64,000 nt of DNA from JAOUJD01 sp963726405. GTDB lineage: Bacteria; Pseudomonadota; Gammaproteobacteria; Burkholderiales; Burkholderiaceae_F. A program made the translations under genes and the position numbers. The stretch spans positions 44,316-108,315 of the forward strand of contig CAVSCF010000002.1 of NCBI GenBank assembly GCA_963726405.1, in the 5' to 3' direction. Below the pieces are notes generated by a model that did no database searches, was not told the DNA's origin, and worked only from the letters and a program-made list of their open reading frames with translations. How positions within the stretch are numbered: position 1 is the stretch's first letter; each line of letters opens with the position of its first letter. Shown here one piece after another: positions 8,583-15,932 of this stretch.

Positions 8583-9800
8583 TCAGCGTCCCGACTTGCC
8601 GTTCGCCGCGGCGGGTGCCATCGGGCCGGACGATGAACTCACGGCCGCGGGAGCGATGGCGCCGGCCTGGGCGGCTTCCTGCGCCTGGACGGTCGTGCCG
8701 GGCCGCGCGCGCTGCAGGCCTTCGAGAACCACGCGGTCTCCCGCCTGCAGGCCGCCGTCCACGAGCCAGTCGGCGCCGATCGTGCGGGCCGTCTTCAGCG
8801 GTCGCGCCTCGACGACGTTGTTGGCGCCCACCACCATCGCGATCGCCTGCCCCTTGGCGTCGCGGGTCACCGCCTGCTGCGGCACCAGCAGCGCGTTGTC
8901 GCGCACGCCTTCCTCGATCACGGCGCGCACGTACAAGTTGGGCAGCAGCATGCCGTCGGGATTCGGGAACAAGGCGCGCAGCGTGATTGCGCCGGTCGAG
9001 GCATCGACGGTGACGTCGGAGAACTGCAGCGTGCCTTCGTGCTGATACGGCGTGCCGTCTTCCAACAGGAGCGAGACGCGGGCCGCGTCGGTGCGCGCAC
9101 GCTTCAGTTCGCCACTCGCCATCGCGCGTCGCAGCCGCAGGACCTCGGCGCTCGATTGCGTGAGGTCGACGTACATCGGGTTCGTCTGCTGGATCGTGAC
9201 GAGCGGGGTCGCCTGGTTGGCGGTGACCAGCGCGCCGGCCGTGACCGCCGACTTGCCGACGCGCCCGGAGATCGGCGCGACCACGCTCGTGTAGCCGAGG
9301 TTGATGCGTGCTGCCTCGGCGGCGGCCTTGGCGGAGGCCAGATCGGCTTCGCTCTGGCGCAGCGTGTTCACGGCATCCTCGTAAGCCTGCTGGCTGACGA
9401 ACTTGATCGCCACCAGTTCCTTGCTGCGCTCGACGTTGCGACGCGCCGTCTGGACGCCCGCTTCGGCCTTGGCGACCGCCGCGCGGGCGCTCTCGACCGC
9501 GGTCTGGTAGGTCGCGGGGTCGAGCTTGTACAGGGTGCTGCCGGCCTTCACCTCGGCGCCTTCGTTGAACGTGCGCGACTGCACGATCCCGGTGACCTGC
9601 GGGCGCACCTCGGCGATCACGGTCGGTGACGTGCGGCCCGGGAGCACCGTCTTGATCGTCACGCTCCGTGGCTTGACCGTGAGCACGGTGACCTGGGGTG
9701 CGGGTGGCGCCGCCGGCGGAGCCTTGGGGCCCTCGCATCCGGCGGCGGCGAGGAGGAGTGCGACGATCGCGCCGAGCCGGAATGCGAGTGAACGATGCAT
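8583..9800 (-). CDS. RND efflux periplasmic adaptor (MFP)
   Basis: A 405-residue membrane-fusion lipoprotein of the AcrA/MexA type. The lipobox LLAAAGC places the acylated Cys at residue 22. The order is Pro-rich linker, barrel-sandwich hybrid (VLPGRTSPTVIAEVRPQVTG), helical hairpin (KAEAGVQTARRNVERSKELV), returning lipoyl half (VVAPISGRVGKSAVTAGALV) and the beta-barrel domain (LLPNLYVRAVIEEGV). It links the inner-membrane pump to an outer-membrane channel. It is the first gene of the minus-strand operon, so the promoter must lie in the 235 bp between it and the HpaB-family gene, where an inverted repeat is visible at 9911-9931. Confidence 0.93.
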   Translation of the reverse strand: MHRSLAFRLGAIVALLLAAAGCEGPKAPPAAPPAPQVTVLTVKPRSVTIKTVLPGRTSPTVIAEVRPQVTGIVQSRTFNEGAEVKAGSTLYKLDPATYQTAVESARAAVAKAEAGVQTARRNVERSKELVAIKFVSQQAYEDAVNTLRQSEADLASAKAAAEAARINLGYTSVVAPISGRVGKSAVTAGALVTANQATPLVTIQQTNPMYVDLTQSSAEVLRLRRAMASGELKRARTDAARVSLLLEDGTPYQHEGTLQFSDVTVDASTGAITLRALFPNPDGMLLPNLYVRAVIEEGVRDNALLVPQQAVTRDAKGQAIAMVVGANNVVEARPLKTARTIGADWLVDGGLQAGDRVVLEGLQRARPGTTVQAQEAAQAGAIAPAAVSSSSGPMAPAAANGKSGR

Positions 9801-9910
9801 GTTGCGATGCTAACAGGTGGATATGTAGGGACCGCGTGTGCGGAACGGCCGAACCACCGCCCGCTGAATCCGACTTCGGAAAACTGCGTACTCCGCGCAG
9901 CCCAAGGAAA

Positions 9911-9931
9911 GGACGTTCACATCGAACGTCC
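9911..9931. promoter_or_regulatory. 8-bp inverted repeat upstream of the RND operon
   Basis: GGACGTTC and GAACGTCC form perfect arms around a 5-nt spacer, 110 bp upstream of the adaptor start. A dyad of this size suits a TetR/MarR-type operator, although no regulator gene adjoins. It could instead be a weak terminator for the HpaB-family gene, whose stop is about 105 bp away; there is no clear U-tract. Confidence 0.35.
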
Positions 9932-10035
9932 GCCATCGCCTGCCACGGCCGGCGCAAGCACGAGGGTCGGGGTCCCGATGTGCGGTGTCGCCGATCGCAC
10001 GCGCGCGAGCACCGAAGATCGGCGATCGCGCCGCG

Positions 10036-11649
10036 TCAGGTCCGCCGGCCCGGCTGCGGCAACGGCACCATCACCGGCTGACCCGGCGCGCTGCAGCCCT
10101 GATCGCAGCATCGGCCGGGTTGCGTGTTGCGCGTGATGGCGCGCTCGCCGTTCGCGGTCAGCGCGCCGCGCTCGAGCAACCGCTCCACCAGCTCGACCTT
10201 GTTGCCGAGCGGATAGTTGCGCCAGATCTCCTGCTTCATCGCGGCCGGGGAGCCGCCGCCGTGCAGGCTGATCACCGAGTACCACCCGCCCTGGTACGAC
10301 GCGGTGAGGTCTTCGATGAAGCGCGCGACCTCGATGCGCTTGTCGTACGGCACCGAGGGGTTGGCACGCAGCACCTCGGCAAGGGTTGCTGCCGTCGCAG
10401 GGTTGTGGTCCTCGTCCGGCCCGGGAAGCGTGACGATCAGTCCGCCCGAGACCTCGTGCGCCAGCCGGTGCATGTCGTAGATCTGGGTGGCGAGCAGCAG
10501 CTTGCCGATGTTCGCGAACACCGGCTCGGGCATGAAGGTCTTGCTCGCCGGGTCCTCGGTGCCGTACACGCTCGCCGCGACGCCACAGGCATAGAAGCCC
10601 TCGACGATCTTGATCAGCTCGACCATCGGCTCGCGCAGCGCCGACTTCGCGCCAGGGTCGAAGCCGTTGGCCTCGCACATCAGCGCGCCCGCCCCGATCA
10701 GCAGGTCGCCGAAGCCCGCGCGCGCCGCGATGCACGTGTGGCGGTGGTGCGTGGCGTAGTCGTACGTCAGCGCGGCCGAATGCTCCCATTCGCCGGCGTA
10801 GAACACGCGCTCCCACGGGACGAGCACGCGATCGAAGATCACCACGCCGGTCGACTGTCCGTAACGGCGCGAGAACAGCGCCTCGCCGTGCTCCAGCTTC
10901 TCGCCGGGCCGACCCGCCGGGCGCGCCACGATGGTGATGCCGGCGGCGTCCACCGGAACCGCGCAGCAGATCGCGAACTCGGCATCGGCCTCGCCCATGT
11001 GGCGGCAGGGCATGACCAGGAACTCGTGCATGTACGGCGCGCCGGTCACGATCGCCTTCGTGCCGGAGATGATGACGCCCTTCGCGTGGCGCTCCACGAT
11101 GTGGACGTACGTGTCCGGGTTCGCCTGCTGGTGCGGCTTGCGCGACCGGTCGCCCTTGGCATCGGTCATCGCGATGCCGATGGACAGGTCGTTTTCCTGC
11201 ACGTGCTCCAGGTACGCGGCGAAACGCGCGCGGTGCTCGGTGCTGCCGCGCGCGTCGTCGATGCGCGCCGTCACCTGCGCCAGCGCGCTGAGCGCGTCGT
11301 GCGCGAGATACCGCTGTGCGCAGCCGGTCTCCTGGCAGAGCACGCGCACGGCCTCGAGCTTGTTCAGCAAGTCGCCCGCCGACTCGTCGACCGCGAGCAT
11401 GCGCGGCACCGTTCTGCCGTTCTGCGTGACGAGCATCAAGGGCGCGAGCGCGGGATCGTTCGCGTAGTCATAGCTGACGCCGAGGGCCTGGATGCCGGGC
11501 AGGAAGGCCAGCTCGTCGGCGACCGACTCCACCCGCCGACCGTCGACGTAGACGACCGGGTGCAGGCGCCGCAGCGACTCGCGGTACGCCTGGCTGGTCA
11601 TCCGGGGTGTCGCCCTCGGCGGCGGTTTCAACGGGTCCGGTGCGTTCAT
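10036..11649 (-). CDS. HpaB / 4-hydroxybutyryl-CoA dehydratase family protein
   Basis: A 537-residue flavoprotein with an acyl-CoA-dehydrogenase-like fold, of the family that includes 4-hydroxyphenylacetate 3-monooxygenase (HpaB) and 4-hydroxybutyryl-CoA dehydratase (AbfD). Family signatures are MTDAKGDRSRKPHQQANPD (161 onward), YVHIVERHAKGVIISGTKA, VPWERVFYAGEW and GGLIVTLPGPDED. Two Cys (105 and 110 in CQETGC) and the His in HHRHT lie where AbfD holds its 4Fe-4S cluster. The fourth ligand position, normally Cys in HRQSYGGC, appears to be Ala, so a monooxygenase-like role is more likely. The C-terminus ends in an unusual RCCDQGC tail. The start at 11649 has GGAG 9 nt upstream. It is transcribed alone. 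Confidence 0.82.
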   Translation of the reverse strand: MNAPDPLKPPPRATPRMTSQAYRESLRRLHPVVYVDGRRVESVADELAFLPGIQALGVSYDYANDPALAPLMLVTQNGRTVPRMLAVDESAGDLLNKLEAVRVLCQETGCAQRYLAHDALSALAQVTARIDDARGSTEHRARFAAYLEHVQENDLSIGIAMTDAKGDRSRKPHQQANPDTYVHIVERHAKGVIISGTKAIVTGAPYMHEFLVMPCRHMGEADAEFAICCAVPVDAAGITIVARPAGRPGEKLEHGEALFSRRYGQSTGVVIFDRVLVPWERVFYAGEWEHSAALTYDYATHHRHTCIAARAGFGDLLIGAGALMCEANGFDPGAKSALREPMVELIKIVEGFYACGVAASVYGTEDPASKTFMPEPVFANIGKLLLATQIYDMHRLAHEVSGGLIVTLPGPDEDHNPATAATLAEVLRANPSVPYDKRIEVARFIEDLTASYQGGWYSVISLHGGGSPAAMKQEIWRNYPLGNKVELVERLLERGALTANGERAITRNTQPGRCCDQGCSAPGQPVMVPLPQPGRRT

Positions 11650-11800
11650 GGCGATCTCCGGTCGGTCGATTGGAGCACTGTTTGCCGCTGCCCGGCGGCG
11701 TGGGTGGCGATGCGGAAGGCGGGACTGCGCTCGGCGCACACCCCGACTTCTCCGTGCGGCTCTCCCTCGTGGCCCGACCCGCAGACGACGGCAAGCGACT

Positions 11801-12409
11801 TCAGAGCGTTCGGATCTGCACCTTGCGCCACTTGATTGCGCCCCCGGGCTCGCCTTTCGGCGGCAGTGTCCCGTACTGCAGCGCGAACGGTCCCTCTTTC
11901 AACTGCTCATGGCTCACCTTGACCGTCTGCACGCCGTTCAGTACGACCGTCAGTTCCGAACCCTTGACCGTGATCTCGTAGGTGTTCCACTTGCCGCCGG
12001 CCTTGTACGCGTGGTGCGGCACCGGCGCATGGTGAACGATCGCTCCGGTGCCGAACGTCGGGTCCGGGCGCTGGTCGAAGATGTTGGCCTCGTAACAGTT
12101 CTTGTCGGTCAGCGTCTTCGGATCCGAGCAGCGCATGTAGATGCCGCTGTTCGCCGACGGTGCCGCCCAGAACTCCGCCCGGATCTGGAAGTCCTTGTAG
12201 GAACTCTTCGACACCAGAAATCCGCCCTTGCCGTTATCCGCGACCACGGCGCCGTCTTCGGCGCGCCAGTTCGCGTCACCGACGCGATTCCAGTTCTCCA
12301 GGCCCCTGGCTCCGTCGATCAGCGTGACCCAGCCGGCGTCACCGCCCGGCATCTGCGCACATCCCGCGAGCAAGGTTGCGGCGGCCAGCAAAGCATGCCT
12401 CAAGTTCAC
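11801..12409 (-). CDS. DUF1080 (3-keto-disaccharide hydrolase-like) lipoprotein
   Basis: A 202-residue exported lipoprotein. The GTG start at 12407-12409 is chosen because AGGAGAGG lies just upstream and it opens directly into a signal peptide ending in LLAGC. The mature part is a DUF1080 concanavalin-like beta sandwich: GLENWNRVGDANWRAEDG, FQIRAEFWAAPSANSGIYMR, the conserved YEANIFDQRPDPTFGTGAI and WNTYEITVKGSELTVVLNG. Proteins of this domain bind or cleave oxidised sugars in the periplasm or outer membrane. Function here is by family only. It precedes the broken cNMP-binding gene's 3' end by 64 bp on the same strand. Confidence 0.88.
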   Translation of the reverse strand: MNLRHALLAAATLLAGCAQMPGGDAGWVTLIDGARGLENWNRVGDANWRAEDGAVVADNGKGGFLVSKSSYKDFQIRAEFWAAPSANSGIYMRCSDPKTLTDKNCYEANIFDQRPDPTFGTGAIVHHAPVPHHAYKAGGKWNTYEITVKGSELTVVLNGVQTVKVSHEQLKEGPFALQYGTLPPKGEPGGAIKWRKVQIRTL

Positions 12410-12473
12410 GATTACCTCTCCTGTAGCCCGGCGTTTTCCGGTCGGCGGACGGTACGCTGCGGGATAGGGAGTG

Positions 12474-13006
12474 TCATCGTGCCCTGCAATATCGGTGGGG
12501 CGTCGCGGTTTCCAGTGCGGTTCGTCGTCGACGTTCCCGTGCCAGCGCATCGATCCGACCCACGAGCCGCCCGACAATCAGCCGGACAAGCTGGAAGCCG
12601 AACTGCGGGTTCTGGAAATGGAGCTGGCGCAGCTCGTCGTCGGTGATGAAGAGCGTTTCCGCATCGCTTTCGCAGACGCCACTGAGCGTGCATGGTCCGC
12701 TCGGGGTGAACATCGCGATTTCGCCGAACAGCAACCGCCGTCGGCGATGTCTCCTGTGCAGAAGATGATGTCGCCGGCGCGGAACAACTCCGGCTTCATG
12801 TATGGCTGCAGCCAGTTGGCATTGAAGCTTTGCGTCCTGACGGCCTCTTCCGCCCGCCGGATCAGCCGGCGCATGGCCAGCAGCCGATGGATGTCCAGCG
12901 GCAGCAGCGTCACCTGGAGAACGAATCGAGGGCCGTGCCCGCCGACGATGCCGTAGGAGATGAACAGCACGTTGCTGACGATCGCCACCACGCGGAGCGG
13001 AATCAT
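12474..13006 (-). pseudogene. cyclic nucleotide-binding membrane protein, frame-broken
   Basis: Two reading frames together make one protein. The first part (to about 12735) gives TMIPLRVVAIVSNVLFISYG, then membrane-proximal HRLLAMRRLIRRAEEA and the start of a cNMP-binding domain (LFRAGDIIFCTGDIADG). The second frame continues with LLFGEIAMFTPSGPCTLSGV and the family-typical C-terminal helix FQLVRLIVGRLVGRIDAL. Upstream of 13006 the frame continues as ASLVAFSAKT until a stop at 13049-13051, so the N-terminus also seems lost, since related proteins begin with another membrane helix. At least one indel near 12735 breaks it. It is either decayed or mis-sequenced. Had it been intact, it would be a cAMP/cGMP-sensing membrane protein. 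Confidence 0.7.
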
Positions 13007-13259
13007 CGTCTTCGCGGAGAAGGCGACGAGCGAGGCCGCGGCCGCGCACTAACCAGGCAGGTCGGCAAGTTCCACCAAAACCTCTCGCGCTTACAGACGG
13101 CCGCCCGGGCGATCTCGAAAGTGCAGCGTCGCTCATGCCCTTGTGCGACGCGGACGCGGGATGCCGCCGAGCAGCGGCTTGCTGCGCCGCAGACTCGGGA
13201 GCCGGCGCAGGACGCGGGTAGGCGAGAATCGGCAGACAGGAAAGACCAGGGAAGCCCGT

Positions 13260-14543
13260 TTGCCGTCGCTCAGCTGCGCCATCGACTTCGGGACATCGAA
13301 CTCCGCGGTGGCGCGCGCGCTCGCGCCCGCCCGCCAACGGCAACGCGTCGAACTCGCGCCGCTCGAAGCCGATGCGACCAGCATGCCGACGGCCGTGTTC
13401 TACAACGCGGAGGACGGAACGCGAGCCTTCGGACGCGCGGCGATCGCCGCGTATGTCGACGGCCACGAAGGCCGCCTGATGCGGTCCATCAAGAGCATCC
13501 TGGGTTCCGACCTGATGGACGAAGCGACCGAGTTGCCCAACGGGCAGCAGGTGCGTTACGTCGACGTCCTGGTCGCCTACCTGCGGCACCTGAAGCAACG
13601 CGCCGAAGCGCACTGGGCGTCCCCGATCGAGCGGGTCGTGATCGGCCGGCCGGTGTTCTTCGTGGACGACGATCAGAAGCGCGACGAAACAGCCCAGGCG
13701 ACGCTGACGCAGGCCGCCCGCGCGGCCGGCTTTGCCGAGGTGCAGTTCCAGTTCGAGCCCATCGCGGCGGCGCTCGACTACGAGTCCCGGCTTTCGGCCG
13801 GTGACGGCGAGCATCGGGTGCTCGTGGCCGACATCGGTGGCGGGACCTCCGACTTCTCGGTGGTTCGGGCGAGCGCGGCAGCGCATGCCGCGGTCGACCG
13901 GCGCGCCGACGTGCTGGCAAATCACGGCGTGCATCTCGCCGGTACCGACTTCGACCGCGCGATCAATCTCGCGGCGATCATGCCGCTGCTGGGATACGGT
14001 GGCGACGGCCCGGGAGGCAGGCCGGTTCCGTCGAAAATCTACTTCGACCTGGCCACCTGGCACCTGATCAACACGACCTACACCCGCAACCGGCTGGCCG
14101 AACTGCAGATGATGCGGAGCATGTACGACGACCAGCGCGCGCACGAGCGCCTGATGCGCGTGCTCGTGCAGCACCAGGGTCACGACCTCGCCGCACGTGC
14201 GGAGGCGGCGAAGATCGACGTGTCGAATGGCGGCCGTGCGGAAATCGAGCTCGCGTTCGTGGAACGCGGGCTGAAGCAGCCGCTCGACGAGCATTTGCAG
14301 GCGGCGGCGCTCGCCGAGGGGATCCAGCGGATCGTCCGGGCCGCGCTCGAGACGGTTCGCCTCGCACGGGTCGACGCGGCCAGCATCGACGCGCTTTACT
14401 TCACCGGCGGGTCCACAGGGCTCAGGCCGTTGGTCGCCCAGCTGGCCGCCGCGTTTCCAGCCGCACGGCCGGTGCTCGGGGACCGCTACTCCAGCGTCGT
14501 GAGCGGCCTGGCAATCGCCGCGAGACGGCGGTTCGGGCCATGA
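13260..14543 (+). CDS. short Hsp70-family ATPase (YegD-like)
   Basis: A 427-residue protein with the actin/Hsp70 nucleotide-binding fold. Phosphate loop 1 is CAIDFGTSNSAVA, the connect region is ERVVIGRPVFF with AGFAEVQFQFEPIAAALDY, phosphate loop 2 is VADIGGGTSDFSVV, and the adenosine motif is LYFTGGSTGLRPLV. It stops after the ATPase domain, so it lacks the peptide-binding domain of DnaK, as in E. coli YegD. I chose the TTG at 13260 because the in-frame sequence further upstream is arginine-rich and non-coding in appearance; the start is uncertain. The client and partners are unknown. It is divergent from the broken cNMP-binding gene. Confidence 0.85.
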   Translation: MPSLSCAIDFGTSNSAVARALAPARQRQRVELAPLEADATSMPTAVFYNAEDGTRAFGRAAIAAYVDGHEGRLMRSIKSILGSDLMDEATELPNGQQVRYVDVLVAYLRHLKQRAEAHWASPIERVVIGRPVFFVDDDQKRDETAQATLTQAARAAGFAEVQFQFEPIAAALDYESRLSAGDGEHRVLVADIGGGTSDFSVVRASAAAHAAVDRRADVLANHGVHLAGTDFDRAINLAAIMPLLGYGGDGPGGRPVPSKIYFDLATWHLINTTYTRNRLAELQMMRSMYDDQRAHERLMRVLVQHQGHDLAARAEAAKIDVSNGGRAEIELAFVERGLKQPLDEHLQAAALAEGIQRIVRAALETVRLARVDAASIDALYFTGGSTGLRPLVAQLAAAFPAARPVLGDRYSSVVSGLAIAARRRFGP

Positions 14544-14624
14544 AGCAGCGCACTCGAAGACGCCGTGAAGCAGGCGACGGCTGCGCGGCGAGGCATCCGG
14601 GCCCGACGTTCGGCACGCCGACCG

Positions 14625-15140
14625 TCAGTCGCGCACCAGATCGACGAAGTGCAGCGACACCGCGATCACGTGCGCAACCATCAGTCCAGTCAATGCGCGC
14701 GCCGCGAGGATATGGTGGCCGCGCCAGGTGACGGCGGCATCGGTATCGCGTCCGAGGAACCACAGCGCACCGGTGACGGCGGTAACGAGCAACGCGAGCA
14801 GAAGCAGCCCCTCGACGGTCGCAAAGAGCCCTCCGCCCTCACTGCCCGGCCGCTCTCCCCTGCCGATTCCCGCAAGGTCCCGACCGATGCCGGAGAACTG
14901 CCCGGCCGCCCATGGAAAGTACAGGCGCCACCGGCCACCGAGCGTGCACGCGGCGAAGTAGACGATGGCGAGCGGCAGCACCGCCAGCCCGAGGACGACG
15001 TGGCCGAGGTTGAGCGCGCCCGGCGCGTCAGGCAACGTCTCATACAGGCCGATCCACGGACTGCTCGCGACCAGCCAGGTGCAGGCCAGCGCGATCAGCA
15101 AATGCAGCGGATTGCCGAGCCGGTCAAGCAGCGAGCGCAT
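14625..15140 (-). CDS. cytochrome b561-like membrane protein
   Basis: A 171-residue four-helix membrane protein with the layout of di-haem cytochrome b561 / Ni-Fe-hydrogenase cytochrome b. Histidines are placed in helices at NPLHLLIALACTWL, LNLGHVVLGLAVL, TWRGHHILAARALTG and LMVAHVIAVSLHFV. Such proteins move electrons between quinol and another carrier. Its start overlaps the 3' end of the HemG-type flavodoxin gene by 17 nt. The pairing suggests that the flavodoxin-like oxidase passes electrons to the quinone pool through this cytochrome (inference). Confidence 0.8.
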   Translation of the reverse strand: MRSLLDRLGNPLHLLIALACTWLVASSPWIGLYETLPDAPGALNLGHVVLGLAVLPLAIVYFAACTLGGRWRLYFPWAAGQFSGIGRDLAGIGRGERPGSEGGGLFATVEGLLLLALLVTAVTGALWFLGRDTDAAVTWRGHHILAARALTGLMVAHVIAVSLHFVDLVRD

Positions 15141-15696
15141 GGGCCGGCCGCAGCGGGACGTCGGCACCCGCGGTCAGTTGCGCGACCTTGTCGGCGAAGC
15201 GCTCGACCTCGTTCCAGTCGGTGAACTGCACCTTGGTGGAGAAGTCGGTCGGTCCTTTGTTGATCCACATGACGAGCCGCATCATGTGCTTGTCGATGCC
15301 GCTGTAGCGCGAGTAGTCGAGTTCGCCGGCGAACACGCCCTGCAGCTTCGGCTTCCACGGCGACTGCGCGACGAGCCGCTTCAGGTACGGGTTGGTCTGC
15401 GGCGTGTTCTTCGCGGGTTTGCGGGCGACGAGGTTCACCGAGAAGAGGGCGCTCGGTCTGTTCTCGAGCAGCGCCCGGTTGGCACGGATGAACTCCAGCA
15501 CCGACGGATGGTGCTTGCCGTGCTTGATGCTCGCGCCGATGACGATCGCGTCGTAGGTCGTCGGGTCGACGTCGTGCCCCACCAGCGGCGCCACGTCGGC
15601 GCGGTGGCCGCGTTTCGCGAGGATCGACTGGACGCGTTCGCAGATCTGTCTGGACAAGCCGTAGACGCTGGAATACAGCAGCAGGGTGCCGGGCAT
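15124..15696 (-). CDS. hemG: flavodoxin-fold protoporphyrinogen oxidase-like (HemG type)
   Basis: A 190-residue protein with a long-chain flavodoxin fold: LLLYSSVYGLSRQICERV (FMN phosphate loop), YDAIVIGASIKHGKHHPSV, the HemG insertion KNTPQTNPYLKRLV, and GVFAGELDYSRYSGIDKHMM followed by LVMWINKGPTD. These match menaquinone-dependent protoporphyrinogen IX dehydrogenase of haem synthesis. The ATG at 15694-15696 is preferred over an upstream GTG at 15724-15726 because the fold begins right after it. It is co-directional and overlapping with a cytochrome b561-like gene. Betaproteobacteria also use HemJ, so the role in haem synthesis is probable rather than proven. Confidence 0.8.
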   Translation of the reverse strand: MPGTLLLYSSVYGLSRQICERVQSILAKRGHRADVAPLVGHDVDPTTYDAIVIGASIKHGKHHPSVLEFIRANRALLENRPSALFSVNLVARKPAKNTPQTNPYLKRLVAQSPWKPKLQGVFAGELDYSRYSGIDKHMMRLVMWINKGPTDFSTKVQFTDWNEVERFADKVAQLTAGADVPLRPAHALAA

Positions 15697-15932
15697 GGAG
15701 GCGGTGTGTCTGGAGGAGACGTCCACAGGCTAGCAACGGCGCGGCTCCCTTCCCTGACCAAGGTCAGTCACCGGGACCGATCTCCCTCGCACAGCGCCGG
15801 TGTTTGCCCTAACGCAGCCTCACATTCGCGCATCTTGACTCCGGACCCGGCGCGGTGCCAACGGCCCTGGACCCGTCCATTCCAGAGGCAAGCCTCGAGG
15901 GGCGACGAGCGCGCCGCTGCTACGCTCGCCCA

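Noticed and set aside
4220..8986. 1588-codon open frame on the plus strand
   Set aside because: It is antisense to the RND pump and adjoining genes; the high GC keeps frames open. Its translation is His/Arg/Asp-rich with no domains.
13143..13259. Upstream extension of the Hsp70-like gene
   Set aside because: The extension is Arg-rich and non-coding in character; the TTG at 13260 starts right at the nucleotide-binding fold.
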